DNA from: Niastella yeongjuensis
Lineage (GTDB): Bacteria > Bacteroidota > Bacteroidia > Chitinophagales > Chitinophagaceae
Length of the DNA stretch: 64,000 nt
Assembly: GCF_900110245.1 (NCBI RefSeq)
Contig: NZ_FOCZ01000003.1
Location: forward strand, 248,001 to 312,000
Reading direction: 5' to 3'
The notes under the pieces were generated by a model, which was not told the DNA's origin, did no database searches, and saw only the letters and a program-made list of their open reading frames with translations. Below are positions 10,007 through 16,615 of this stretch, one piece after another. Position numbers and translations under genes: made by a program. Each line of letters begins with the position of its first letter. Within the stretch, counting starts at the first letter, position 1.

Positions 10007-10564
10007 ATGCCTATAAAAAATGACAAGAACAAGGAGATTATTTCTACAAAAGGATTGTGGGCTGGTGACCCGGAAGCACCGGTGAGTCTGGTTTTATATG
10101 GCGATTATGAGAGTGAAGAGTGTGGCAAAGTTCATAGGGTGATAAATAAGTTGTTGGAATCGCATGGCACTAAGATCAGATTCAATTACCGGCATTTTCC
10201 GCTTACCCAGATACACCAGCATGCGCATAAAGCGGCTGAAGCAGCAGTGGCTGCAGCCCAGGAAGGCAAGTTCTGGGAAATGCATAACCAGTTGTTTGCG
10301 CACCGGCATCGGTTGGGTGCTATCAGCTTACGCGAGTATGCCCGCGAAGTAGGGGTTACCAGCAAAAACTTTCTGCCAGACCTGGTAGAGAGTAAATACG
10401 GCTGGACGGTAAGAACAGATTTACTGGAGGGGCTTGATAAAGGCGTTCGTAACGTACCTACGTTGTTTATCAACGACCGCGAATATCATGGAAGGCTTAG
10501 TCAGCCTGAATTAACAAAGGCCATTGATGAAGAATGCCACAGTGCAAAGCGCAAAAGGGCCTAA
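10007..10564 (+). CDS. DsbA-fold (thioredoxin_4) protein with SEEC in place of CxxC
   Basis: A 185-residue thioredoxin-fold protein of the DsbA/thioredoxin_4 type. It has the PVSLVLYGDY beta strand, the motif that is normally DYxCPxC, the FNYRHFPLTQIHQHAHKAAEAAVAAAQEGKFWEMHNQLF helical insert, and the NVPTLFIND cis-proline segment. The active-site position reads Ser36-Glu-Glu-Cys39, so the usual nucleophilic first Cys is missing; one further Cys lies near the C-terminus. No signal peptide is seen, suggesting a cytoplasmic location. A normal dithiol redox cycle is unlikely; a monothiol, glutathione-linked or purely binding role is possible. It is flanked by terminators on both sides, so it is transcribed alone. 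Confidence 0.85.
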   Translation: MPIKNDKNKEIISTKGLWAGDPEAPVSLVLYGDYESEECGKVHRVINKLLESHGTKIRFNYRHFPLTQIHQHAHKAAEAAVAAAQEGKFWEMHNQLFAHRHRLGAISLREYAREVGVTSKNFLPDLVESKYGWTVRTDLLEGLDKGVRNVPTLFINDREYHGRLSQPELTKAIDEECHSAKRKRA

Positions 10565-10600
10565 GTATAAGAGACCCGAAAGGGTCAGTGTGTATGGAAA

Positions 10601-10629
10601 GGTGTCCGCCGGCTGGCGGACACCTTTTT
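10601..10629 (+). terminator. Intrinsic terminator after the DsbA-fold gene
   Basis: Stem GGTGTCCGCC/GGCGGACACC (10 perfect pairs, loop GGCT) followed by TTTTT. The TCCGCC/GGCGGA core recurs in other hairpins of this window. Confidence 0.92.
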
Positions 10630-10975
10630 GTTTTAGCCCCGTTTTTTACCCCAAAGCCCCCGTAAATGCACGGTTTTCAAAAAAAAATAAAATTATTTTT
10701 CACCTTATTCCAATTTCTGGATAGTCAATTTTTTATCACATATTCTTACAGTTTGACCATTGTTAACAAGGATTAACCAAAATTTAATAACTGCCTTTTG
10801 GAAAATGGCCATCCAAATAAAAAAGTAAGGTTAAAAAATAAATATGTAATATTTTATAATATTATAGGCTATGGGGTAGGCAGCTTGGCAATTGGTTACT
10901 AACACTTGTTTGATTGGCCAGAAAAAAGAAACTTTGGTTTGTTAATGAAAATTATAACGATTGCCTGTTCATACG

Positions 10976-10997
10976 CCCCGATTAGTCGGGGTTTTTT
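10976..10997 (+). terminator. Orphan intrinsic terminator
   Basis: Stem CCCCGA/TCGGGG with loop TTAG, followed by TTTTTT. It has no upstream coding gene after the 10601 terminator and is a candidate 3' end of a small RNA. Confidence 0.75.
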
Positions 10998-11046
10998 TAT
11001 GCCCCTCTCTGAAAAAAGAGAAGGCAGTGTAGAAACACCGCCTTGA

Positions 11047-11070
11047 TGAATGAATGAATGAATGAATGAT
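11047..11070. repeat. TGAA tetranucleotide microsatellite
   Basis: Five TGAA copies plus one TGAT in a row, just past the 3' end of the tRNA-like gene. It is a short slippage-prone tract. Confidence 0.85.
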
Positions 11071-11091
11071 TGCTTGCCATATGAAAAACAG

Positions 11092-11162
11092 TAGTTACGG
11101 GTGGAATCGAACCACCGTAGGAGGATTTGCTGGCCTCTGCCTCTCCCCTCGGCCACGTAACT
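11092..11162 (-). tRNA. tRNA-Cys(GCA)-like gene with unusual anticodon loop
   Basis: Read on the minus strand, 71 nt fold as a cloverleaf. The acceptor stem AGTTACG/CGTAACT has 7 perfect pairs. The D arm is GCC/GGC with a GG-containing loop. The T arm GGTGG/CCACC has a TTCGATT loop, also perfect. The anticodon stem GAGGC/TCCTC has one C-T mismatch next to the loop CAGCAAA, giving anticodon GCA (Cys). Three points are odd: position 33 is A where nearly all tRNAs have U, the discriminator base is A although bacterial tRNA-Cys normally has U73, and the stem mismatch adjoins the loop. CCA is not encoded, which is common in this phylum. It may be a working divergent tRNA or a decaying copy. Confidence 0.65.
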
Positions 11163-11188
11163 CATGTAAGACAGCTAGTAAGCCGCAA

Positions 11189-11216
11189 TCCGCCAGGTGG
11201 CGGACCTCAGCGCGGC
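11189..11216. repeat. TCCGCCAggTGGCGGA palindrome plus ACCTCAGCGCGGC
   Basis: A 16-bp palindrome TCCGCCAGGTGGCGGA is joined to ACCTCAGCGCGGC. Both pieces recur near 54958-55005 (there TCCGCCAACTGGCGGA and the reverse complement of the 13-mer), so this is a dispersed GC-rich repeat. It lies between the tRNA-like gene and the 3' end of the hydroxylase gene. Confidence 0.65.
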
Positions 11217-11218
11217 AA

Positions 11219-12439
11219 CTATTCCCGCCAATATACCCACCTTAAGTACCAATTACAAATGCCTTCAAAGTACCAGGTAAACAGGATCGCTGCAGCCGGT
11301 ATCAATAGGATGCTGTACCACCAGGTTGAATAGGCGATCATAACCCCAATGGTAACGGTTAATAATCGCAGGAACTCCAGGTATACCACCCACTTCTTTT
11401 GTTCCATAATAGCGCCACAATTGATCAGGGTAAGTAACAGCGCAATGGTGATAAGTATCTGCTGGTGTATGGGCAGGTATTCTTCAAACAAAATGAAAAC
11501 AAATAACAGCACAATGCTCAATGCAACCTGCCACACTACATACCGGTTCAGGGGTTTGTCTACCGGAATATCATTTTTTTGCACCAGCAGTTTGTCTTCG
11601 GCCTGTTGCCTGAAGCGGTGATCGACCAGATCGGGCCGGCCAAACAGCAGCTTTACTTTGTTAAATATTCCACTGGTTTTACGGGCAGCCAGTATCAATT
11701 CGGCAATGAAATGAAAATGCTGCCATAAAAAGCTGTAACTCTTTAGCGGGTGTGTTAATCCAAATTGAATGTTTACATCATCTTCTTCCTTTTGAAAGGT
11801 TCCAAACAGCTTATCCCATATAATGAACACATCGCCATAGTTTTTATCGAGGTATTTTTCGTTGCTGGCATGGTGCACCCGGTGGTGCGAAGGGGTTACC
11901 AATATGTATTCGAGCAAACCCAGTTTCCCGATCAGCTGGGTATGTATAAAGAAAGGATACAACCCGTGCACCAGTAAAATACTGGTGATCATGGATGCCG
12001 GAAAACCCAATACCGGAAGCACTGCCCAGAAACCAGTGCGCACAAAAGCCTGGAACACGGTGATACGCGCCGACACCGTATAATTAAAATCCTCACTTTG
12101 GTGATGCACCACATGTACGGCCCAAAACAGGTTCACTTCATGCGCCAGCCGGTGATACCAGTACCACAAAAAATCGGTGCACAGCAATAACACGATCCAT
12201 AGTAAAATGCCCGGTTGAATGGTGAACAATCCAACATGCTTTTGCAGGTAATCATATATGAAAAAGAACAAACCGGTTACCCAAACATCCAGCAGCCGTT
12301 CAGCAATGCCTACACTGATGTTGGCAATGGAATGGTGCAGGTTGAAAATGGGTTTCTTTTTTTGGCGGGCAATGAAAAACTCCAATGCCATGAACACTAC
12401 AAAAAAAGGAACTGCCAGCGCAAGCAGGTTGAATTTCAT
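11219..12439 (-). CDS. Fatty acid hydroxylase/sterol desaturase family membrane protein
   Basis: A 406-residue integral membrane di-iron enzyme. Eight-histidine motifs are visible: HRLAHE (about 96-101), HVVHHQSEDFN (about 109-119) and HHRVHHASN (about 186-194). Several hydrophobic helices surround them, and the C-terminal third adds further membrane spans. The arrangement resembles alkylglycerol monooxygenase-type members, but the lipid substrate is not evident. It lies 31 bp downstream of a small secreted gene on the same strand, so the two probably share one transcript. Confidence 0.9.
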   Translation of the reverse strand: MKFNLLALAVPFFVVFMALEFFIARQKKKPIFNLHHSIANISVGIAERLLDVWVTGLFFFIYDYLQKHVGLFTIQPGILLWIVLLLCTDFLWYWYHRLAHEVNLFWAVHVVHHQSEDFNYTVSARITVFQAFVRTGFWAVLPVLGFPASMITSILLVHGLYPFFIHTQLIGKLGLLEYILVTPSHHRVHHASNEKYLDKNYGDVFIIWDKLFGTFQKEEDDVNIQFGLTHPLKSYSFLWQHFHFIAELILAARKTSGIFNKVKLLFGRPDLVDHRFRQQAEDKLLVQKNDIPVDKPLNRYVVWQVALSIVLLFVFILFEEYLPIHQQILITIALLLTLINCGAIMEQKKWVVYLEFLRLLTVTIGVMIAYSTWWYSILLIPAAAILFTWYFEGICNWYLRWVYWRE

Positions 12440-12470
12440 AGCCGGTAATAATTGGTGCGGATAATTGGTT

Positions 12471-12794
12471 TTATTGTTTCGGATCCAGTTTTATCAGTTG
12501 ATATTGCGATGCATCTGTAATGCGGATCTTCTTTTGTTTATATACCGGGTGTTCAATCACCAGGGTAACCGGCAGATCCTGCCAGGTTGAAATAGTAAAG
12601 ACACCCTTATTATTGGAAAGCGCTTCTTCTTCCCCCGATGTAATATAGATGTACACATTCTCTATGTACTTATCGGTAGCGCTGTTCCTTACTGCACCGG
12701 TGATGGTATGCGGTCTTTCAGGATAGATCTCTGATGTATGCAAAATAAAGGCTGGCAACGCAATCAGCCAGCTATTGCGATGTATGCGATTCAT
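12471..12794 (-). CDS. Small secreted protein with carboxypeptidase-regulatory-like domain
   Basis: A 107-residue protein with an N-terminal hydrophobic signal (about residues 8-20) and one carboxypeptidase-regulatory/transthyretin-like beta-sandwich. This is marked by HTITGAVRNSATDKYIENVYIYI, then SNNKGVFTIS and VTLVIEHPVYKQKKIRI. Such domains are common at the N-terminus of TonB-dependent receptors in Bacteroidota; here it stands alone. It precedes the fatty acid hydroxylase gene by 31 bp. The role is unknown. Confidence 0.75.
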   Translation of the reverse strand: MNRIHRNSWLIALPAFILHTSEIYPERPHTITGAVRNSATDKYIENVYIYITSGEEEALSNNKGVFTISTWQDLPVTLVIEHPVYKQKKIRITDASQYQLIKLDPKQ

Positions 12795-13172
12795 GCAACA
12801 ATAATTGATGGTTTAAAAATGTATACCTGTATAGTTATACATCGTCAACATCGTTCTTTTGAATTATATAGTAGCATGGTGGTGTAATTCATCACAATGA
12901 TACACCAAATAAATAAGTCTACAAAAAAGGTGGACTAAAAATATATAAAAATAACCCACACGAGGCACGGGTTAGACTGTTGGTTATTTGAAAGGTTTAA
13001 TGCTGTTTTTGTTAACCGTTTGTGAAGCGGAAGTTATTTATTACGTGTACGTTATGCTGGTAATAGCGTTGGGTAGGTGCAAACATTTATAGTTGTATTT
13101 TTTAATAACAAAGGCACGGAAATTGTTAAAGCTCTGTTGAAATGTTTTTGATTCAAAACAAACCATTCGTAT
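12795..13172. other. Divergent promoter region with 24-bp near-palindrome
   Basis: A 378-bp gap between a minus-strand operon and the DUF4382 gene. It is A+T rich, with the palindrome described at 12819-12842 and a nested hairpin AAATAACC/GGTTATTT near 12947-12988. No further gene is seen. No exact TAnnTTTG box was found on either side. Confidence 0.5.
12819..12842. promoter_or_regulatory. Candidate operator palindrome upstream of the hydroxylase operon
   Basis: ATGTATACCTG and its partner TAGTTATACAT form a 24-bp near-palindrome (20 of 24 positions symmetric), beginning 24 bp upstream of the start codon at 12794. The position suits a dimeric repressor site; the regulator is unknown. Confidence 0.4.
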
Positions 13173-14021
13173 ATGAAATCAATGAGAAGCCTGTTTAGTT
13201 ATGTAACGATTGTTGCTGCAGGTGCAATCGTGTTTTATGCGTGTTCCAAAGACAAATCGGATAGTTCAACTGTGCCTTCGGGTAAGCAGGAGCTGAGCCT
13301 GTATCTTACCGATGGCCCCACTGATTTTTTTGACAAAGTGAACATCGACATCAAATCGGTAAAGGTGTTGGTTGATACCTGCGATAAAACCCGCAGGCGC
13401 CGCGATGATGATGATAGTGTTCAATGTAAAGTATGGGATTCGTTATCTATAACGCCGGGTGTATACGACCTGCTGTCTTTGCGTAATGGTATCGATACCC
13501 TGCTTGCCGGTGGAATGGTAAAAGATGGTACTATCAGAAGAATTGTTATTACCCTTGGTACCAACAACTCCATTGTAAAGGATAGTGTTAATTATCCGCT
13601 GAACTTATTGAATGGACAAAGCATTACCATCAAGCTGTTTGGTCATGAGTGGGAAAACTTCTCCAGCGGCCGTTACCGCCTGTGGCTCGATTTTGATTGC
13701 GGCCGTTCCATTGTTCGTTTGAATAATGGCAAGTTTAACCTGGTGCCTTTTATCCGTGCATTCATTATTAAAGAATCCGGTTCTATCAAAGGCGTTGTTA
13801 AACCTGGTAATTCCAAATCGATTGTAACGGTGTTCAATGCTACTGATACCGCCTATGCCCTGCCATGGATAGACGGTCAGTGGAAAGTGCGCGGTTTAAA
13901 TACCGGAACCTATTCCGTTTATGTGAATGGTGGCAATGGTTACCAGGATACAACAATTAACAATGTATCGGTAACGGTGGGTAAAGAAGCAAATGTAGGA
14001 ACCATAACTCTGCATAAATAA
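13173..14021 (+). CDS. DUF4382 lipoprotein
   Basis: A 282-residue lipoprotein whose signal peptide ends in a lipobox with Cys at about residue 24 (FYACSKDKSD). The domain begins ELSLYLTDGPTDFFDKVNIDIKSVKVLVD, the hallmark of DUF4382, and ends near residue 195. The C-terminal part (SIKGVVKPGNSKSIVTVFN to the end) looks like a carboxypeptidase-regulatory-like beta domain. An acidic/basic stretch KTRRRRDDDDS sits in the first domain. It is probably on the outer membrane or periplasm-facing; no enzymatic residues are recognisable. It ends in its own terminator. Confidence 0.88.
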   Translation: MKSMRSLFSYVTIVAAGAIVFYACSKDKSDSSTVPSGKQELSLYLTDGPTDFFDKVNIDIKSVKVLVDTCDKTRRRRDDDDSVQCKVWDSLSITPGVYDLLSLRNGIDTLLAGGMVKDGTIRRIVITLGTNNSIVKDSVNYPLNLLNGQSITIKLFGHEWENFSSGRYRLWLDFDCGRSIVRLNNGKFNLVPFIRAFIIKESGSIKGVVKPGNSKSIVTVFNATDTAYALPWIDGQWKVRGLNTGTYSVYVNGGNGYQDTTINNVSVTVGKEANVGTITLHK

Positions 14022-14047
14022 ACAACCGGAACGAAAAACCATACAAG

Positions 14048-14077
14048 CCCTGGCAGGTTAAACTGCCGGGGTTTTTT
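14048..14077 (+). terminator. Intrinsic terminator after the DUF4382 gene
   Basis: CCCTGGCAG pairs with CTGCCGGGG, followed by TTTTTT. Confidence 0.85.
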
Positions 14078-14080
14078 ATT

Positions 14081-14137
14081 GCAGGGCAATGGGGCAGAAG
14101 GCAGAGGGCAGAAGGCAGAGATGAAAGGCAGAAGGCC
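14081..14137 (+). repeat. GGCAGAA/GGCAGAG heptamer array
   Basis: Tandem and near-tandem GGCAGAA and GGCAGAG units directly after the DUF4382 terminator. Related arrays occur at 45891-46028, 52985-53099, 54791-54823 and 61691-61825. Confidence 0.8.
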
Positions 14138-14216
14138 CCCTCGCCAAGGCTTCGGCGGGCGAAGCAGTAGGCTTGTTTTAAGCGATCCCCTCCTGGGAGC
14201 AACCCGAGCCAACTCC
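14137..14216. repeat. GC-rich palindromic element adjoining the heptamer array
   Basis: It begins GGCCCCCTCGCC and contains the hairpin GCTTCG/CGAAGC (14149-14165) and a TCCTGGGAGCAACC segment. The GGCCCCCTC end resembles the element found in the coding region at 42841-42967, so it may be a distant member of that family; the middle is different. Confidence 0.4.
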
Positions 14217-14255
14217 CCATATGATCTTAATCAGAAACTAATCCCATTTCTTTCC

Positions 14256-14263
14256 TAATTTTG
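14256..14263 (+). promoter_or_regulatory. -7 promoter element of queD (TAATTTTG)
   Basis: An exact match to the Bacteroidota TAnnTTTG box ending only 6 nt before the ATG at 14270. Transcription would start close to the start codon, implying a nearly leaderless mRNA and excluding the upstream TTG at 14261 as a start. Confidence 0.6.
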
Positions 14264-14269
14264 CGCCCT

Positions 14270-14626
14270 ATGTTACTTTATAAAGAATTTACCTTTGATT
14301 CAGCCCACTTTTTACCCAATGTACCCGAGGGGCATAAGTGTAAAAACATTCATGGCCATACTTACCGGCTGCGGGTGTGGCTGAAAGGCAAACCCGATCC
14401 CCAATATGGTTGGATCATTGATTTTGCAGAACTGAAAACCATCATCAAGCCGGTGGTAACCCAACTCGATCATAAGCTTATGAACGATATACCCGGTTTG
14501 GAAAATCCTACCTGCGAACTGATCGCTGTTTGGATCTGGGATAACCTGAAGCCGGCATTGCCTGCCATGCACCGGATTGAGTTGCACGAAACACCTACAT
14601 CAGGTGTAATATATGAAGGAGAATAG
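14270..14626 (+). CDS. queD: 6-carboxytetrahydropterin synthase (QueD/PTPS family)
   Basis: A 118-residue zinc enzyme that converts 7,8-dihydroneopterin triphosphate to 6-carboxytetrahydropterin for queuosine/7-deazaguanine synthesis. Seen are FDSAHFLPN (first zinc His), the catalytic-Cys and His region GHKCKNIHGHTY, IIDFAELK, QLDHKLMND, PTCELIAVWIWDNL and the C-terminal HETPTSGVIYEGE with the substrate-anchoring Glu. The ATG at 14270 is chosen because it keeps the first zinc His about 13 residues in and because the -7 box overlaps the alternative TTG. No other queuosine gene is in the window. Confidence 0.93.
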   Translation: MLLYKEFTFDSAHFLPNVPEGHKCKNIHGHTYRLRVWLKGKPDPQYGWIIDFAELKTIIKPVVTQLDHKLMNDIPGLENPTCELIAVWIWDNLKPALPAMHRIELHETPTSGVIYEGE

Positions 14627-14647
14627 AAGCTCTTGTGTTTCAAAATT

Positions 14648-14724
14648 GATGAAGTAAGAAGTATGAAGTAAGACATCTCGAAATTCTCGAACAACCTACC
14701 TCTTATTTCCTACTTCTGACTTCA
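14648..14724. repeat. Inverted GAAGTAA-type repeats between convergent queD and DoxX genes
   Basis: GATGAAGTAAGAAGTATGAAG (plus strand, from 14648) is mirrored by CCTCTTATTTCCTACTTCTG on the far side (to 14724). The right-hand repeat continues into the last codons of the DoxX gene. It is of the same family as 3047-3110 and 28982-29109. Confidence 0.6.
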
Positions 14725-14728
14725 GTAT

Positions 14729-15160
14729 TCACGCTTCATGCTTACTGAAGAAATTATCCAGCGAAATAGGGCCGCCTCCTTCAACCAGGAAAAAGATTAG
14801 TCCTACCAGCACGATGAATGCAAATGGCAATTCAAAATTGCCAAATGAATCCCGTTGGGTGTTGATGAAAATGACGGCGCCCATCAGGATGGGTACATTC
14901 AGCAAAGCGGCCCACCGGGTTAGCAATCCGATAATGATCAGGAAACCGCCCAGCAGGTGCGACCAGGTAATGAAGATAACCATCCAGTCGCTCCGGTTGG
15001 CTACCAGGCTTCCTTTAACCAGTTCTTCAAGCGTTGATGTATTTGCCAGGAAGAAGATTCCTTTAAAAAAGAGACACAACCCTACAGCTACCCGCAACAC
15101 AATCAGCCAGCGGGGATGGTGAGTAAGACTCCAGCGTTGAATTTGTTGAAGCGTATTCAT
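14729..15160 (-). CDS. DoxX family membrane protein
   Basis: A 143-residue inner-membrane protein with four hydrophobic helices. DoxX traits are LRVAVGLCLFFKGIFFL, WSHLLGGFLIIIGLLTRWAALLNVPILMGAVIFIN and the final FAFIVLVGLIFFLVEGGGPISLDNFF. The ATG at 15160 is preferred to an upstream TTG at 15169. The family is linked to thiosulfate:quinone oxidoreductase and to redox stress complexes in some bacteria, but most members have no assigned activity. It is convergent with queD. Confidence 0.88.
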   Translation of the reverse strand: MNTLQQIQRWSLTHHPRWLIVLRVAVGLCLFFKGIFFLANTSTLEELVKGSLVANRSDWMVIFITWSHLLGGFLIIIGLLTRWAALLNVPILMGAVIFINTQRDSFGNFELPFAFIVLVGLIFFLVEGGGPISLDNFFSKHEA

Positions 15161-15456
15161 GGCAAACAATTTTAAAGATTTGTAAAATTGCTAATGGGTA
15201 AACCCATTAACCAATTACCTGGGTTTGCCCGCTAAGTTGTTAATGTTCTATAAAGTTACACTGGTTTTGCCAGTATAGTTGCAGCCGGGGTTAAAATTCA
15301 AATGTCAACAACTTGCTAAAACCCGCCAGGAGACTAAAATATATTCACACATAATGCGTTGTTAACAAATTACCCGACCTTTACCCCCTTTGCCTAGAGC
15401 AACGTATGAATCACCCAAACAAGGCCTGGTGGCCTGCTGTTAAAAAATCAATTACC

Positions 15457-16500
15457 ATGAAGAAAACTGCCCTAATCCGGACAGGCACTTTATTCGTACT
15501 TTCCCTTTCAACCTTATTGTTCAGTATGTGCAAACCCGACAGTGCCAAAGGACAAACCATCTTGGGCGACGGGACTAAAGCAATGAGTGATACCGAGGTT
15601 GTAAAACCTACTGTACCACCGCTTGATACTGTTTTATTCGATTCCAGACTGAATTGGAATGCCAATGGCGATACAAGTGGCCTTTGGCCGGTAAAAGGGG
15701 CTTATCCCAATCCAGGTGCGCTATTGCCCTTTAAACGCATTGTAGCCTACTATGGTAATTTCTACTCCAAGAAAATGGGCGTACTGGGTGAATATCCGGA
15801 AGACGTGGTAATTGAAAAATTAAACGGTGAAATAAAGAAATGGCAGGCTGCCGACTCCACCATGGAGGTAATTCCCGCCATTCACTATATAGCAGCAACT
15901 GCCCAGGGCAGTCCGGGCGATGCCGGCAAATACCGCCTGCGTATGCCAACGGCGCAGATAGACAAAGCCATCAAGATGGCGCAGAAAATGAATGCGTTGG
16001 TGTTCCTTGATGTACAAATAGCTTTAAGTACCCTGCCCGAAGAGATCCCGGTGCTGGAGAAATACCTGAAAATGCCAAACGTACACCTGGGTATCGACCC
16101 CGAATTTTCCATGAAAACGGGTAAAAAACCCGGTTCGGTTATCGGTACCATGGATGCTGCAGACATCAACTGGACCTCAGATTACCTGGCCAACCTGGTA
16201 AAAGCCAATAACCTGCCACCCAAGATCCTGGTAGTGCACCGCTTTACCAAAGCCATGGTCACTAATTACAAACAGATCAAATTACAGCCCGAAGTTCAGG
16301 TTGTAATGGATATGGATGGCTGGGGACACCAGGCCCGTAAGTTCAATACCTACAAACAATTTGTTTATAAAGAACCCGTTCAATTCACCGGATTCAAAAT
16401 ATTCTATAAGAACGACCTGCGTGAGCCCAACAGCCACGTATTACAACCGGCAGAAGTGTTGAAGTTAAAGCCACAACCTATTTATATTCAGTACCAATAG
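15457..16500 (+). CDS. Lipoprotein, unknown function, probable TIM-barrel-like fold
   Basis: The ATG at 15457 begins MKKTALIRTG, a normal signal, with a lipobox ending in Cys about 24 residues later (LFSMCKPD); the frame is open upstream to 15406, but that extension would block export. The mature 320-odd residues alternate strands and helices, as in a TIM barrel: RIVAYYGNFYSKKMGVLGEYP, VIPAIHYIAA, ALVFLDVQIA, VHLGIDPEFSM, ILVVHRFTKAM, VVMDMDGWGHQARK and GFKIFYKND. Conserved acidic residues at strand ends (LGIDPEFS, DMDGWG) hint at a carbohydrate-active or hydrolytic site. I do not recognise a named family. Confidence 0.75.
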   Translation: MKKTALIRTGTLFVLSLSTLLFSMCKPDSAKGQTILGDGTKAMSDTEVVKPTVPPLDTVLFDSRLNWNANGDTSGLWPVKGAYPNPGALLPFKRIVAYYGNFYSKKMGVLGEYPEDVVIEKLNGEIKKWQAADSTMEVIPAIHYIAATAQGSPGDAGKYRLRMPTAQIDKAIKMAQKMNALVFLDVQIALSTLPEEIPVLEKYLKMPNVHLGIDPEFSMKTGKKPGSVIGTMDAADINWTSDYLANLVKANNLPPKILVVHRFTKAMVTNYKQIKLQPEVQVVMDMDGWGHQARKFNTYKQFVYKEPVQFTGFKIFYKNDLREPNSHVLQPAEVLKLKPQPIYIQYQ

Positions 16501-16530
16501 ATATCTGGTTGAAATAAAATATAAGTTGAA

Positions 16531-16558
16531 GGGTCCTGATTATATCAGGACTCTTTTT
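16531..16558 (+). terminator. Intrinsic terminator after the 15457 lipoprotein gene
   Basis: GTCCTGAT/ATCAGGAC (8 perfect pairs, loop TAT) followed by TCTTTTT. Confidence 0.88.
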
Positions 16559-16615
16559 ATTGGGTAGAGAATATGGCTTAATTCTTGAGAAAAAGGGGCT
16601 GTAAATCCTACTCAT

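Larger units (their letters stand above)
10630..11091. other. AT-rich gene-free interval ending in an orphan terminator
   Basis: No protein gene is supported here. The stretch 10680-10870 is strikingly A+T rich with poly-A and TAATATTTTATAATATTATA-like runs. A strong plus-strand terminator at 10976 has no gene of its own, because the previous gene is already terminated at 10601, so a plus-strand small RNA of up to about 340 nt could end here. A short TGAA repeat and the tRNA-like gene follow. Confidence 0.4.

Noticed and set aside
7116-10564. clpB and the DsbA-fold gene as one chaperone/redox operon
   Set aside because: A strong terminator at 9928-9959 and a 278-bp gap separate them.
11092-11162. 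The odd tRNA as an amber suppressor for the porin TAG
   Set aside because: The anticodon position reads GCA, not CTA, in any reasonable alignment of the loop.
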